From NCBI GenBank assembly GCA_013399895.1, contig VXBA01001835.1, positions 248,001-312,000 of the forward strand: a DNA stretch of 64,000 nucleotides, written 5' to 3'. Made by a program: the position numbers and the translations under genes. The DNA is from Serilophus lunatus (lineage: Eukaryota; Chordata; Aves; Passeriformes; Eurylaimidae). Positions 26,440 to 39,645 of this stretch are shown here, piece after piece; the stretch's first letter is position 1, and every line of letters starts with the position of its first letter. The notes under the pieces were generated by a model. It made no database searches, was not told the DNA's origin, and saw nothing but the letters and a program-made list of their open reading frames with translations.

Positions 26440-26945
26440 AGTACTTGTGAGTCCGCATTGTGAATGCTGTGCCCGGTGCTTGGCCTCCCAGTACCAGGGA
26501 GATGCTGCCATGCAACTCCAGGGGAGGGCCACAAGGAGATTCTTAAGGGTCTAGAGCATGTGCTCTTTACAAAGTGTAGGTAGTAGGACTCATTTAGCCT
26601 GAAGAACAGGCTGGTTTACATAGTTTTACTTTACTTAGAGAGGGTCGTAGAGAAGACAGGTTTTCAGGGTCTCCTCAGAGAAGCCCAGGACAGACATGAG
26701 ACAGTGGTCACAGTTGGTGCTGAAGGCTCAAATGGAGTTGAGAAAAAAATTTTTTCCAGAGGGTGCTGCTGTGGGAAGAGGTTACTCTAAGAAGCTGTGG
26801 AATCAGCAGCCTTGGAAGATTTCCAAATGCAGCTGGACAAGCTTTTAAGTAATATGATATAGCTTTGAAGTTTGTCCTGCTTTGGCCATGAGGTTGGACT
26901 AGGTGATCTCAAGAGGTCCCTTCCATTCTGCATTATTCTGAGTCC
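26440..26945 (+). mobile_element. CR1 LINE 3' fragment
   Basis: CR1 segment with 'gggccacaaggagattctta', 'cctgaagaacaggctgg', 'ttccagagggtgctgctgtg', 'ctaagaagctgtggaatcag', 'ggttggactaggtgatctca' and 'agaggtcccttccattctgc', ending near 26940 in an ATTATTCTGA terminus. It is older and more decayed than the copy at 21633-21857. Confidence 0.85.
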
Positions 26946-27179
26946 AAACAGTATCACTGCTTTCTTGTGGCAGAAGGCTGAATGTTAAGTTTCTTTTAAT
27001 GTTAAAGAGTGATGAAGGGAGTGTGTGAAAAAACATTGATTTTTCTCTTTCTTGCCCCTGAGTTTAAATAGTTTTGTGTTCAGTGAGCCTTCTTGCAATG
27101 CCACTCTTGTGTGATTATTGTTTCTGTGAGGTGGTAGCTAAAATGAAGTGTCAGTGTGAATGAAGCCTGGCAACTACAG

Positions 27180-27830
27180 TGCTGACCTTCAAAAGAGAGC
27201 TGAGGTTTTTCTTAGCAATTACTGTCCTGAAAGTATAACCCCTGGTAAAATAATGGGCCTGATATTAAAAGAGGAGGCAAACTTACACTGCAGGGTGACA
27301 GAATTCTGAGCAATAACAACACTAGTTCATAAAGAATAAATCTTGTCAGACAATGTAATTGCTTTTTTTGATAGAATTGCAAAATTAATGATTTTAGGGA
27401 ATCGAGAGGGAAGTAGGTATATGTTTACTTTCTAACATGAAGATTAATTGAAATTCACTTGGGTAGGAAGAGAAAGTTGGGTGAAAGATAGTAAAAAGGA
27501 GCTGATTATCAGCAGCAGTGTAACGGTTATGTAGGTTGGGAGTTAGACTGGTGTTGTGTAACATTTCTGCTAATGATATGACAGAAGGAGAGAGAAAATA
27601 CTCTTAATGAGCTTCGAAAACAAACTGGGAATTGTGAGCCTCAGAGCAGAAAAATAAGGGGGCGAAGGGTTTAGATACATAAAGAGAAAATAAAATGAGA
27701 TTAAACTTGGAAAGCTGTTAAATCAGGAGCATGTATGCTATCTGGAGCATATATCCTAAACAGAAGTGGGAGGAGAGTTATTCAAAAGAGATGCCAGTCT
27801 GTGCTGCTGAAAATGGCAGCTAGGATCCTA
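27180..27830 (+). mobile_element. Ancient CR1/L3-type LINE fragment (ORF2 region relic)
   Basis: The segment 'ttcataaagaataaatcttg' + 'tcagacaatgtaattgcttt' + 'tttgatagaattgcaaaa' matches the order of the conserved L3/CR1 RT segment (hxxF..N.S..Q.N.I.FFD). Further along, 'gtaacatttctgctaatgat' and 'atgacagaaggagagagaaa' resemble the 'LFNIFINDM' region. No frame is open across it. It is much more diverged than the avian CR1 copies, so the call is tentative. Confidence 0.5.
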
Positions 27831-30626
27831 GAGCCCCTTTTTGAGCAGGGGGCTTGGTTTTGCTCCTGCCACTGAGCAGGGACACCTTAAACCCCTTTCC
27901 CAGGCCACTGGGCTTGAACAAGAGTACACTGTTTGCAGAAATTCTGCTGCTGTTGTGATCTGTGCTCGAGGCTACTCCATACACTGTTAGAGGTGAAGGT
28001 GTGACTGCCCAGCTCCACTTCTGTCTGTTACTGTTTAAAATTCTGCCAAAAAGCAGAATGAATGAGTTCTGATTTTCTTTTGAGGTCTGATGGCTGACCT
28101 CATTACAGACTTCTCTCTTCCTTCCCCACCTTCCACCCTGCTCAGAGACTCCAAGACCTCTCCTATGCCCCCCTGATAGGGCTGTGCAGGGGGTAAAAGC
28201 ACAGTGCACAGAATGCGAGCCCATGTGTGTGCCCATTCTTCACACAGGCTCCAGGTCAGCCTTGCACACTATTCTGCCTTGCTGCTGTTGATGCTCCAAG
28301 CACATGCTGCTGTGTGTTGGGCTGGGCTTCTGGGATTTCTACAGCACTGTGCCTGCTCCCTTCCCTCAGGTTTCACTGAAGACAGTCTGGATACATAAAT
28401 CTTTCTTCTTTAGATATATCCACAGTGAAAATAAGTTATGTGAATTTGGGGAAGGAAGAGTGGCCAGGATCTGTTACTGTTGCCATGTTGCAACTTCATT
28501 TGTAGAAAAGGGGGAGAATTTTTCTTTTTTAAATAAGTATGCAGATAGAGAGGCTGCCAGGATAAACTAGAATTGACCACTGAATGACTTAGATTTATCA
28601 GTGGTCGTATTTCTTTTAGAGCTTAAAAATGAAGTTCAGCTAATTTTATAAATGTTCATCCCCTTCTTTGACTCTTGTAACAACTTTATGTGTGCACTTA
28701 CCTGTACTGACATGCCGAAATGAGACTTCTAATAATCTCAAGGAGACCTGATACTGTTAGGACCAGAAAAATTGCTTTTTACTTCTTAAATCCAAATGAA
28801 TTATACCATGAGTTTTTATTTTGGACTATAGTGAGTTTTTAACTCTGAGTTACAGCAGGCAATGCTACTTGAACATACAATATGGTCATGGGAAGAAACT
28901 CTGTTGTCAATCTGCCTGTTTACCCAAATTAGCCTCAAAAAAGATAAATCATGTCAGGGTATGAAAATCCATTAGATTCTGTAAGAATGAAAGGAATTTA
29001 CAACACTTTGAAGGTATGTGCTTAGGATTCTTTAACTTCATCATCAAAATTAATTGTGCTTTATAGTCACATGAGTACTGGAAATTGGGAAGTTAAAAAT
29101 ATTTCAGTTCTTTCACAGTTCCATCAAAATAGCTCTTTAGCATTATTAACACCCAATGATCAAAACCATGTTTGTTTGCTGTCTTCATATTTTATGGTCC
29201 TTGTGATATAGCACAGTAAAGACAGGAAAACACTGCAGAGGAGATGTTTCCATATGCTAATACTTGCCATTAGAACAGCTCATTACAAAGAGGTTAGCGA
29301 CAATGTGACTACTAATCCTTCAAAATCCCAAGGAAAATAATGCACCTTGTATGTCTGATGTGAAATGAAACATCTAGGTGGGCTCAGCACCATGACAAAA
29401 GTCTCCATAACTGCTAAAGGCTCCAACAATAAAGCAATTTTCTGGAAATGTGGCCAGATGTAGCACCTTTTTCCTTTGAAACACTAGTCCTTTACTCAGT
29501 ATTTTGATGAAAAGCTTTAGTACTCAGACTAATGTACATTATTCACATACACAATCTACTATCTCTTTCAGTGCTTAAAGAATCAACAGCTGGAAAAGTT
29601 AGGCTCCTGTCCAGCAAGTTTTATTCACTTTTATTACATTAGCATCTGAGATGCCCTGAACTAAGGTGTTTGAGTGAGCAAAAGGATTTTTCTCCATTCT
29701 TCTCCCATCCCTTATTCTCCACTGATTGTTTTTGTGCAGAGTTTCACAGACTCTCCTTTCTTCTTCAGTGGGGTTATAAGAAGAAAATAGTATGATAGGA
29801 GAAGGAGAGATTTGGAACACAAGATGTATCTGAAACAACTTTCTAGACCGTATAGACTGACATTATAGACGGATCAAAGTCCTTAAATAGCTTTCCACTG
29901 TCAGGACATAGTGGCAACACCAGAAGAACTTCCAGTGTCTTCACGCTCAAGAATCAAGCTTTCTTGTCCTATATAAATAACTTTAATTTGGGATCTTTCA
30001 GAAATTTACTCTCGAGGAGACTAACCCTGCCCTTCATCTGTGCAGCCAATACATGTCTACAGGCAGATGGATTGCCTTTAAATAATTACTAATCCCTGGT
30101 TTTTTTTCAAATAAATTACATCCTTTTCCTTGAGGAAGATTCTTTATTCTGCCAAATACACTCCTGTATGGAATTTGCACTCCAGTAGGAAAACCACCCC
30201 AAAACCAGAGCATAATGATGGGAAAGACTGGAATTTGTTATGCCATTTTTCTGTTAAAGAAAAAATTTTTTCCATTAAAAGAAGATAGTTAATAGATTAA
30301 TTAGAAAGGATAAGTATCAAATTAAGTCACACAGATCAGACAGGCTTTATGATCTACAGATACTCAATTGATAGATGAGGAGCATTTGTAAAATTTAGCT
30401 ACAATAACAAACAGACCTATTTTTCTCTCCTCATCGGTGTGATAGCAATTTCATTTTGCCAGCTATTCAGCGCATGCAATTGTACTAGTAGTAATCACTA
30501 CTACTCCAAGGAGTTCAGTGCCAGTCTTTTGCAGTCTGAGGAGGCGTTATGCCATGATAGGGAATTGCACAGCCCATCTTTGGAATCAGTGGCTGACTCG
30601 AGTTTTGGATATCAGAACAAAATGTT
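27831..30626. other. Noncoding DNA, slightly GC-richer at its left end
   Basis: The segment 27830-28400 is less AT-rich and holds a 138-codon minus-strand frame (27820-28236) of low-complexity, unrecognised sequence. From 28560 on it is AT-rich unique DNA without features. Confidence 0.45.
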
Positions 30627-30985
30627 AGAATCACAGCAAAGTCTATTTTGGAAGGAGATGCTGGAGAGCTTGTAGTCCAACCTTCTATTGAAAGCAGGGC
30701 CTCAGTTAAGGTTATCCAGGCCCCTGTGAAGCTGAGTCTTGAATATTTCCAGCAAGGGAGATTGTACCATCTCTCTAAGCAATGTATTCCAATGTTTAAT
30801 TGTTCTCCCACTGATTTTTTTTTTTTCATTCATATGCATTCATATCCAGGTCAACTTTTCCCCTGAGCAACTTATTTCTGTTGCTTGTCCTGCCAACATG
30901 CTTGTGAACAGAGTAGCACCATCTTCTGTAACTGCATTTTAGTTATTGAAAGACATTTGTTGGCCTTCTGGAAAGTGAGAGTCTT
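30627..30985 (-). mobile_element. CR1 LINE 3' fragment, minus strand
   Basis: Reverse-complement CR1 tail: 'agaatcacag' (terminal repeat), 'tagtccaaccttctattgaa', 'gaatatttccagcaagggag', 'ccatctctctaagcaatgta', then 'gttgcttgtcctgcc' and 'agtagcaccatcttctgtaa'. A T-run with 'cattcatatgcattcatat' (30816-30848) interrupts it, either a small insertion or an expanded simple repeat. Confidence 0.82.
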
Positions 30986-33900
30986 TTACATGTTAAGGCG
31001 ACACATCTGTCCTGAGCTTCATGTCTGCCTAAAGCCCCAATATTAACATTTTATGAGGTGAAAGTTTTGTTTCAATACGGCGTATAGCCTCTCTTGAGAG
31101 TATCTTAATTTGGAATTTTGTCCCTAGGCACGTATCTTTTCTCTTCTATAATATAAGTCAGTGCTTTAAGTTTTCCCAGTATTGAGAAATGCGGGTCAAT
31201 AATGTGTATCTGGCTTTTCATTTTGAAGAGTCCCTAGTTGCTTTATAAACGTGGTTTACAGATTATGTGTAACAGCTACTGGTGACCAGCCTGTGAAATG
31301 TGAGAAGGAATCTGGTTGACAGAACTTTGTAGCAGTGTACCATATCAGGCCTTCAGTAGTCTGAGGGATTTTTTTTTCCTTTTTCCACTGCTTGAGAATG
31401 CAGGACACTGTGTAGAAATCTGTTTTGGATTATATGGATTTTGAACATTTGTTCTTTATAATAAAATAAAAACTGGATCTTAAATATGAAGGATGTTTAA
31501 AATGCATGAAGATAGTTCTGTGCTAGAAATTTTGAAGGCTCTGGTGCCTGGGAACAGTTTGTTAGGGAACAGTTCATAGGCAAGAATTCATTATTTCCCC
31601 CACTCCTCCCTTCTCCCTGCCTACGGCTTGTTATTGATGTAGTCGTTTAGACTCAGTTAGATATCATCAATAAGTGATAGAGACTATATAAACACAGCAG
31701 TTGTATTAGGTAGGGACAAAAGTGAGACATGCTTATAAATGGACCTAAAAGTGCAATGGAACAGCGATAGGCACTCTTTGGGTGGCACTGAAGTGGAATA
31801 AGGTTTCTTTGAAATGATCAAGATATTTTCTTAGGGGTTTTTTTGCAGCATAATACATAAATCTGTCATCTAATTACAGGACAGGTGCAAATAATCATCC
31901 TGTTTGGAAAAATAATCCGTGTAAAAAGAGAAACTACACCTTGCAATTCATCACCTTGGTTTCCTTTGTATGTTCAGAGATCTGTAACTCCTGATTCTGT
32001 TGATTAAGCTATTATTAATTTTCATCTCCTTTAAATCTGGAATTCCAGTGGTACACCTGTCAGGGAGGGTGAAGAGGGTTTTTTTTCTTCTATTTTCAGT
32101 CTCAGGCCCAATTACTTACCATATTGCAGTTCTCCAACCTTTGTTTTCTATGTATAGAGCATTCAAGTTGATTTGAAAGAAAAAAATGCAGGGAACTGAC
32201 CTCGCTTAATTTAGCAATCCTTGGAACATAAGAACTACAGGATTTCAGAGTGCAGTTCATGCAGTCAGTTTTGGTTGGAATTGTGTGTATTTGCATACTG
32301 TATTTCTTCAAGAAGAGACAAACATACAGAATCTTGTCATGATTGTATCTGCCAAATTACCTTGCTTCAGCTTGTGGTAGAAGGGAGTAACTCCATTTCT
32401 GATAAATTAATATAACAGTTTCCATGCTATTGGAATAGAAACACTTAAGTACTATGCAAGACAGTCCTATGTTAAAACCATTGGCACAGAAGGAGGTGGG
32501 AGAGAAGAAGACCGAGATGTGGTCAGTCTAGAAAAGTTGAGTTTCAGATGTGGGATAAGATGATGAGTTTACAAAACCCTTCTGAAAAATGTCAGGTTAG
32601 CTTGAGAGAATTTTCTATGACTTCTGGGCAGATGTTTGGCAGCAAAGGGACAAGTACAACATAAGAAATGAGTATGTGAGAAAAATTACACAAAAGGAGA
32701 GCCCATCAGCTGGGTAAAATCCAGGAAACAAAGTATCTTTTGTTGATGTCCAAACCTACATGGATCTGTTTTATAGACACTGGGATTTTAGAGTTAAAAC
32801 GAAAAAGCAAACAGAACATTATCAATGGATTATATTATCATCGCAGATTTACTATTAACTCGTTCTCTAGGAGGGGAAAATTCTGGAATGCCTTTTCGGT
32901 AAATTAGGTTTAAGTTTCAGTTTAGGGTTAAAATTGGTCCAGACTTGGACACTTAGGAGAGAATAAAGCATGACCATATACGTATTGTTGCTATGGGCAT
33001 AACATTTAACTCCTACAAGGCATATTTGGACCAAAACTACCACTGTCTACCTTTATGTGATATTGCATTTTATAAGCCTTTAGTTTAATTCATGTTGTTT
33101 AAAAACCTGTCTAGATACACACCATTGACTAAGCATTTATGGCCATGTATTTGATTGATTCCTGTGAAGCCGTCTGCAGAGCACAGCATGAAACATCATG
33201 TTGGTTGCTTCTGAAATAAAATGCCAGCATCCCAATTAATTTGTAAATGGAAAATATCTGCCTGTGATGAATTAACAAAGTGCTGCTTCTAAAGGCCAAC
33301 TGATATTTCAAACTATAACTACCTCATACTTGTGACATACCTAAATAGATCAGAGCAGATTGAATGACACAGATAGTTGGTTTTTTTCTGTCTTTCAGAT
33401 GCCTCTATCAGGAATTTCTGCAAAGTTCTTAGTTTCTGACTACTCATCAAGGGTGGTATCTATCATGGTTTTCTCATCTCAGAGACACTGATGGTACAAT
33501 TCAACTTTTCCAAAACTGAACTGAATGTGGGCTTGGCTTCTGGGAAAGAGTCAAACATGCTTGCATCCATTCTTTACATCTCATATTAGGCTCTGAATGT
33601 CTGGTATTGCAGCAAGCACACAGCATTCTCTCCAAGTGTAAATGAGTCCTCCATAATGCAGATAAGGTTTTAAAAATTGTGTTTTGCTGTTATACTTCTG
33701 CCTGTACAAAACCTTGTTAATTAATATACTGTAAAAAGTTAAGTACTTCCTACTGTAAGTCAGAGAATTGAACTGCTGCTTGGTTTTCTGTGACTTGACA
33801 GGCAGGGTCACATCAAGCTGTACTCTGATTTTTTTTTTGCCCTTTACTTTCCTCCTTTGTCATTTTATATCTCTTATGCCCTTGTAATAACAGCTCACAC

Positions 33901-36239
33901 CAATCACAAAGCTCATGAATAGCATCACCATTACATAAACCTGCTGGATTATAGTAAGAGGTTTACCTTGTTTTCATTATTACACCCTTTCTTGTATCTC
34001 ATGTAGAATAGATGAGAACCATTTAGCCTCATTCTTGTGAGCTGAGTAAGGTGGCTAAAATATCTGCCTCCTCTTGGGATTTAAATCTGACTCTGTTGTT
34101 GGCAAAGCAAAAAGCATTAATTGCATGACTGTTGCGTTACGGGCACATCCTATTTTAAATGTTGAAGTTTACTGCATTCCACCAGTCACCACTCAACATG
34201 GAAGAGGCTTTATTGTGAAGTTAGAGAAGCTTTATTGCAAGGGCAGATGCAGATGCTCAGATAGGATTGTTTTTGTAAATCTAAAGAGATTTGAGACAGG
34301 AAGGAGTCTGTGGACTTTGCTCTGGGTAGAAATTGTGGAAGTTTGTTGCCCACATGAGCAGGATGGAATGTGGCTGTCCTGCAGTGGTTTGATCAGAACT
34401 TGAGAAGTGCTGTTAATGTCAGTTAAGGTATGTTCCATTTACCTTGAATTACTCAAAAATTACTGGTTCTCATTAATGTAGGAATATCTACCTTCAGAGA
34501 TAAAAGGAGATCTGTGCAGGGAATTGTTAGGCAATGTAGCTTGTTGTCACAGTTGGTAGACCTCAGGGAGGGCTAGGAGTGGGCTGGCAACCGAATGTCT
34601 GCAGAGACTAGGTCCCACCCTTTTTTCCAGACATTTCTGCCCTGGATCACCTTATGGGCCAAGCAAGGGGGAAACTTGGTACTGTGAACTGAGCTATCTC
34701 TGCTGACAACTTACATCTGTGAGGCTGCTGGCTCTGCAGAGGTACTTAATTCATGTGGCAGTTTGACTCCTTCATGAAAGCTGTGTCTCTCTTACCAGAA
34801 GGTGAGACCTCAAACAGGTTTTGCTTGGAAATGCTGCTGGTAAACAGCCTTTTGATAACTCACACACATCTGAGGTGATGACTCCCAAGTCAGGCATTCA
34901 GTCTGGCACTTTCAGTTAGTCTTAAATTGGAGGCTGGGGCTGGCGATGAGTTAGTGGAGAAGGACCCTGAAATAATGATGCAAGTTTGCTACCCATTGAA
35001 GACATCTGGGTCTCTGCCATCCATGACACAATGGTTTTAAATGTCCCCATTCATGGAATGACACCTGTTTATGCTTAAGTGCCAAAAAATGAATATTTTA
35101 GTAATGAAGGAATTCACTCAATTGTGAAAGGAATGTGCTTAGAAATGTGTCTTCATGGCATAACTGAGCAGGTTTCAGAGATGTGTGCTGCCTTTTAAAA
35201 AATGAATGCTTACATCATTCTCTCTCTTTCTTCATATAGACCTAGTTGCATGAAGGTTTCTTAATTTTTTGGATTTTAAATTTAATAGTTTTGCTAATAC
35301 ATAGACACCAGCTGTCAGTTAATTCAAAACAGCAGACTGCTAGTGAAAGACAGCCTCTTTGCAACAGATGTTGGAGAAAATCCACCTGATTTTGTTCAAG
35401 GGACATGGACACATTGGACACAATCGGAAGAATTATTGCATTAATGAAGTCCAGCTGCACCATCCAAGAGGAAGAAGGGACGCCATCTCTCATGATAAAA
35501 GGCAAAAACCTTAGGCTATGTGTTAGCTTTCTTTAATCTGTAGTCAGTATAGAAGACGTAAAAATCTAAACTGTCGTTTAAAGTTGGAGTGGAAGAGACG
35601 CACTCAGATTTTTACCTCTGCAAAAAATGGATGTTAAATAAGAAGAACCCTTCTAACTTCCTCACCCCTGTGTTCTTTTTTTGTCCTTAATTTTTGAAAC
35701 ATGGTTTTGGAGATCTGATTTGTGATGTTTCACAGATCTGTGCCACTGGTTGACAGCTTTCTGGCCCCTTGATCTTGTTTTTTCTGTTTGTGAAGTAAAA
35801 AGCACTTCCTTACATGTTTTTTTTTTTTATGTGTGTGTGTATTGGAGGACAGCAGTTGTAGTGCACATTCAATTACACAATTGATGGCCCAGACTTGATT
35901 TGGCTTATCTTAGTGTCTTCTTGAGGAACCCCTGACTTGAAGATGGTCTTATTGATGTCTTTACAAGGAACTGGTGTTAAACTAATGTTGTTGTAGTGAG
36001 AAAACTCCCTTTCCTCCTGCAGGTAAGATACAGATTTAAAATACAAGAGTTTTCCTGTTAGGTTCTGAAAAGTTCAACATTTCAGAGCCACATTTTGAAT
36101 CTGAAATAGAAAAGCAGAATAAGGATGATTAAAAAAACAACAAAAAAAGGTCTGTTGACTCTGAGTAACTTCACTTTCATAAAGATGAGGTGTTGATAGA
36201 AACAGAATTGATTAAATTAATTTTGAATTTGAGTATTTA
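30986..36239. other. Unique AT-rich noncoding DNA, no gene seen
   Basis: No repeat or exon is recognised. Open frames of up to 109 codons (34074-34403, + strand) have no recognisable domain. A T-run followed by a gtgtgtgtgt run occurs at 35818-35841. Confidence 0.45.
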
Positions 36240-36650
36240 TTTTTGTAGTTTAAAAAGAAGATATTTTCATCAGCAGATTGGGAAAGATTATGGAATGAAT
36301 ATAGTTCAGTTAAGAAAGAAGCCCTAAGATGGTTAAATGAAATTATTAAGGAATTGGAGAGTTTTTTAATAACAGGAGATGCTGAAAAGATAAGTGCTTA
36401 GTTTAATGAAGGACAAATGACATGGGATGTAATAGAGGATTACAAAATAATGAATTGTGGTATGACAGTGAATACCAGGACAGAGGACAGAGCTGAAAGG
36501 CTTAATAATGGTAGCGAATAACAGGAAGATGCTGATTTTTTAACCTAATGACTACATATGGAGCTCACTGCCCTAAGATATTGAGGCTAAATTCTTAGCA
36601 GAATTTATGAAGGATAAGCTGTTGATGGAAATGAAACATTGTATGAATTG
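36240..36650 (+). mobile_element. Ancient CR1/L3-type LINE 3' end
   Basis: Order of blocks: 'gatgtaatagaggattacaa', 'aataatgaattgtggtatga', 'aggcttaataatggtagcga', 'atggagctcactgccctaag', 'attcttagcagaatttatga', 'aggataagctgttgatgg'. This follows the tail of the turtle/crocodile-like CR1-L3 lineage (tggaactcattgcca.. / ..aattcatggaggataggtccatcaatgg) and differs from the modern avian CR1 tail. It is strongly decayed and has no open frame. Confidence 0.6.
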
Positions 36651-39427
36651 TTACAGAAGATGAGATAAACACCCTGTAATTAAAAGGGATACAGATTATT
36701 TTGCTAAAAATCATAAACAGACTGTTCCAAAGCATCTGGTATGCTCTGCTGCCCACCAGATAGAGGCCTATCTCATTGAGTGTGTACTGTTCTCTTTCCC
36801 CTCATATTTTGTGTTCTTTTCTCACCTGCTAGTGGGAGAATTGGTAGAGAAGTTTTGGAACCTAGGAAAGAAAAATGCCCAATATCATTAGTGTTTTCAG
36901 AGCCAGATATTAATACCTGTTTTTGTGCCTGGATTGTATTTTCTGTCGTGTGGCTTGACCTGCTCTACATATGTACACTCCCAAGCCCCAGAGGACTCTG
37001 ATTTCCAGGAATTCTCAGAAACAAACAATAAGTAGACTTTCTGGATTTTAATTCTTAAAGATAAAACTAACAATGATGATTTGTATTCTAATGCAGTATT
37101 TAGAGTACTTCTTTCAGATTAGTATATTTCATGATGTTGTTTGTGAAGTGGAAAGATCCCTGTGTTAGTACAAATGTTTTGATTTAAAAGTTTTAATGTT
37201 GGTAGAAGGATTTCTATTTTCAATTTTTCTGTCACTTTGGAAACTCAAACATTCTGCTCAGTCTGAGAGCCCCTGATGGACAACTGGTGTGAAGGTGTGA
37301 CATAATCACAATTTCTTAGCTTTCAGACCTCATATTGCACGTTAATCCTCTTGTCCCTTATCTTCTGTGCATTAGCATATCAAGTCATCACCTGTCTGAT
37401 CACAGTGGGTTAAAGTTCCTGACATGATTTACAGCTAATTCCTTTGCACAATTTTGAGACAAAATCTCATTCTGTCTCTAGTGTGAAATCCTAAATGAGA
37501 AGTCTCAGCCACATATGTATTTTCAGCAGTAAATTATTTTTAATGGAAATCCCAGAGACCAAATAACTTAGAATATTTGGCACAGTAGATAGTCTTACAA
37601 CAGGATCTTATGTTCTTGGTCATCCATCCAGTAAGGACTCCATGTAGGAAGGATAAACTCTTCTTGTATATATGTTCATATAAACTACCAAGTATTAATT
37701 TAAGACATTCAAAGAGATCTTCCCCCTTTTTTTACCTTTTTGCCTCAGGCAAACATTACTCATGAGAGGCAACTGTGAGCTGTTATGCTAGTGTCATCGT
37801 GTCAGTGGAAACAGATTATTTCCTTTCTAGTAGCAATTTCAAGAAATATAATTTCTCTGGGTGAAGTCAGGACTGATGGAGGTGGGTGTTGGAAAGAGGT
37901 GGCTAGATACTCAATTCCTGTTTCTGTAATAACAGATTGATTTCCCTATAGATCACAAACTCAGTGTCTCCTCAGGCACGCTCCTTCACACAGTTCCTGC
38001 ATCCTAGAGTGCTGTCCTACTCTCTCTGTGCCAGGCCTCCTTCAGCCATGCCAATGCTAAGTGGAGACCCAAAACATGGAGCCCAGACTCTAAGAACCCT
38101 TCTGAGTGTCTGTGTTTTCTTTCCAGCTTACGTTCTATACACATTTACCTGTCCCAGATCCTTCTACCTGGCCTCTGGAGGTTGCTTTCTCCTGCAGGTG
38201 GAATTGAGGATCAGGTGATGCCTGTTGGACACTCTTGATCCTGCTACAGAGTGAGGAGAGAAGGGCATGAGCTTGCTGTCTCTGTCATCTCTCACCAAAC
38301 ATTAGAAGATAATTGTTTACCGGTCAGATCACAGGCACCAGCTGTGAGTAAGCCTGTTTCTCAGTGAATCCTGTCTCTCCTTGCATCAGCTGTCTGTCCA
38401 TCAAGCACCCAAGGAAATGGTGCTGAAGTTATGAAAAATGTCTGTTCTTCACACCAGTAGGGAAACTCAGAGTACCTTTCACTCTTGTCTGAACACGTGG
38501 TAGTGATTCTTTTTCAGCATTTATAAAAAAACAAGCTGTTCGTGTATGCTCTAAATAATGTAGGAATTATGATCGGGGATTAGAGACTCCAAACCTGAAG
38601 TTACAGCAGTTTCATCTGTTTCTAATGGAATGCTTTTCTTCTTGGAAAATGATTGTGTGTCAAAGGTTAAATATTGGTTGGGATATTTCATTCTGAAAAA
38701 CACAGGCAAGTTTCAAAACTTGTCTGCCATACAGAGTTGTCCTTGAAACCTACCTTGTATCTGTCCAATCCCATAATGGGCAGAATACTTTGGATTTACT
38801 GGATGCAAGCTGTGAGCTTGGAAGGCCCTAGGATGTGCATTATAGGTCTCAGAGCATCCAGGTTTTTGGTTATAAAAACCTGAAGCCTTTGGAGACCTGG
38901 GAACTCCAGGTATTTTGACTTGCTGTAAATTCTTTGTTGTGGAACCAGGAGCATGGAAGTCCTGAGAACCACATCGTTTTGTTTCTCATGTGATTCTAAT
39001 TTCTGTTCCATTTTTTAGACATTCTTTTCCCTTTAATCTTATTCCAAAATTAGTGTTGATTTTTTTTTTTAATCTGAGCTTTCATCTGTATACAACTGTG
39101 TGCCAGAGCCATAAGCTATTCTTTCCAATTTGTGTTCTATATCTCCTTTTCATGGCCCTCCAGGATTCATAACAGTGACTGGAAAGCTGTAGTCACTGAG
39201 TTTATGCTCAGCAATCTTAGTTCTTTTTCTGCCTAGTGTACTCTGAGGCAGGCTTGTATAATTGAGTTCTGGTCAATATAATTCCAAAGAAAATAATGAA
39301 TTTAAGAACCATATCCTTTGAGCACATGGTAGTGTGTATGCAACTGTATGTCTCTCTGCAGGGCTCAGTATTGTTCTGAAGTCATGTGGCAGGGTTACTA
39401 AAACTCATGATTTCTAAAAATAATTAA
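36651..39427. other. Unique noncoding DNA, no gene seen
   Basis: Intron-like or intergenic-like. The stretch 37960-38220 is somewhat GC-richer and is followed by 'gatcaggtgatg', a donor-like site, but nothing identifies it as an exon. Confidence 0.4.
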
Positions 39428-39645
39428 TTTGAGAGTGGTGCACTGGTTAGTGTACTAGCCGAGGACATGTGAGGCAGAGATTCAGTTTGCTTCTCTGCCA
39501 GCACTTTCCTACTCATGCTCAGCAAATGTCTTGGTCCTCAAGTTCCCCCTAATTAAAATAGTGACAGTAGCATTATCCTGCCTAATGGAAATTGCAAGGT
39601 AAAATATATAGTAAGTTGTAAAATGCCTTGTGTATCATGGTGTCT
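39428..39645 (+). mobile_element. MIR-type SINE (tRNA-derived head plus core)
   Basis: The head 'gagagtggtgcactggttag' + 'tgtactagccgaggacatgt' + 'gaggcagagattcagtttgc' + 'ttctctgcc' follows the tRNA-derived MIR head (agtggttag.. / ..ggagtcagga.. / ..gctctgcc). It is followed by 'ctcaagttccccct', 'aaaatagtgacagtagcatt' and 'atcctgcctaatggaaattg', then 'aaatgcc', in the MIR order. This is the most complete MIR in the window. Confidence 0.72.

Noticed and set aside
27820..28236. A 138-codon minus-strand open frame
   Set aside because: No recognisable domain, splice context or codon pattern. It lies in a slightly GC-richer patch where stops are rarer.
37930..38220. Possible exon with an upstream pyrimidine tract and a donor-like GGTGATG
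   Set aside because: The 84-codon frame is unrecognised and the splice signals are weak. Nothing links it to TSPAN9.
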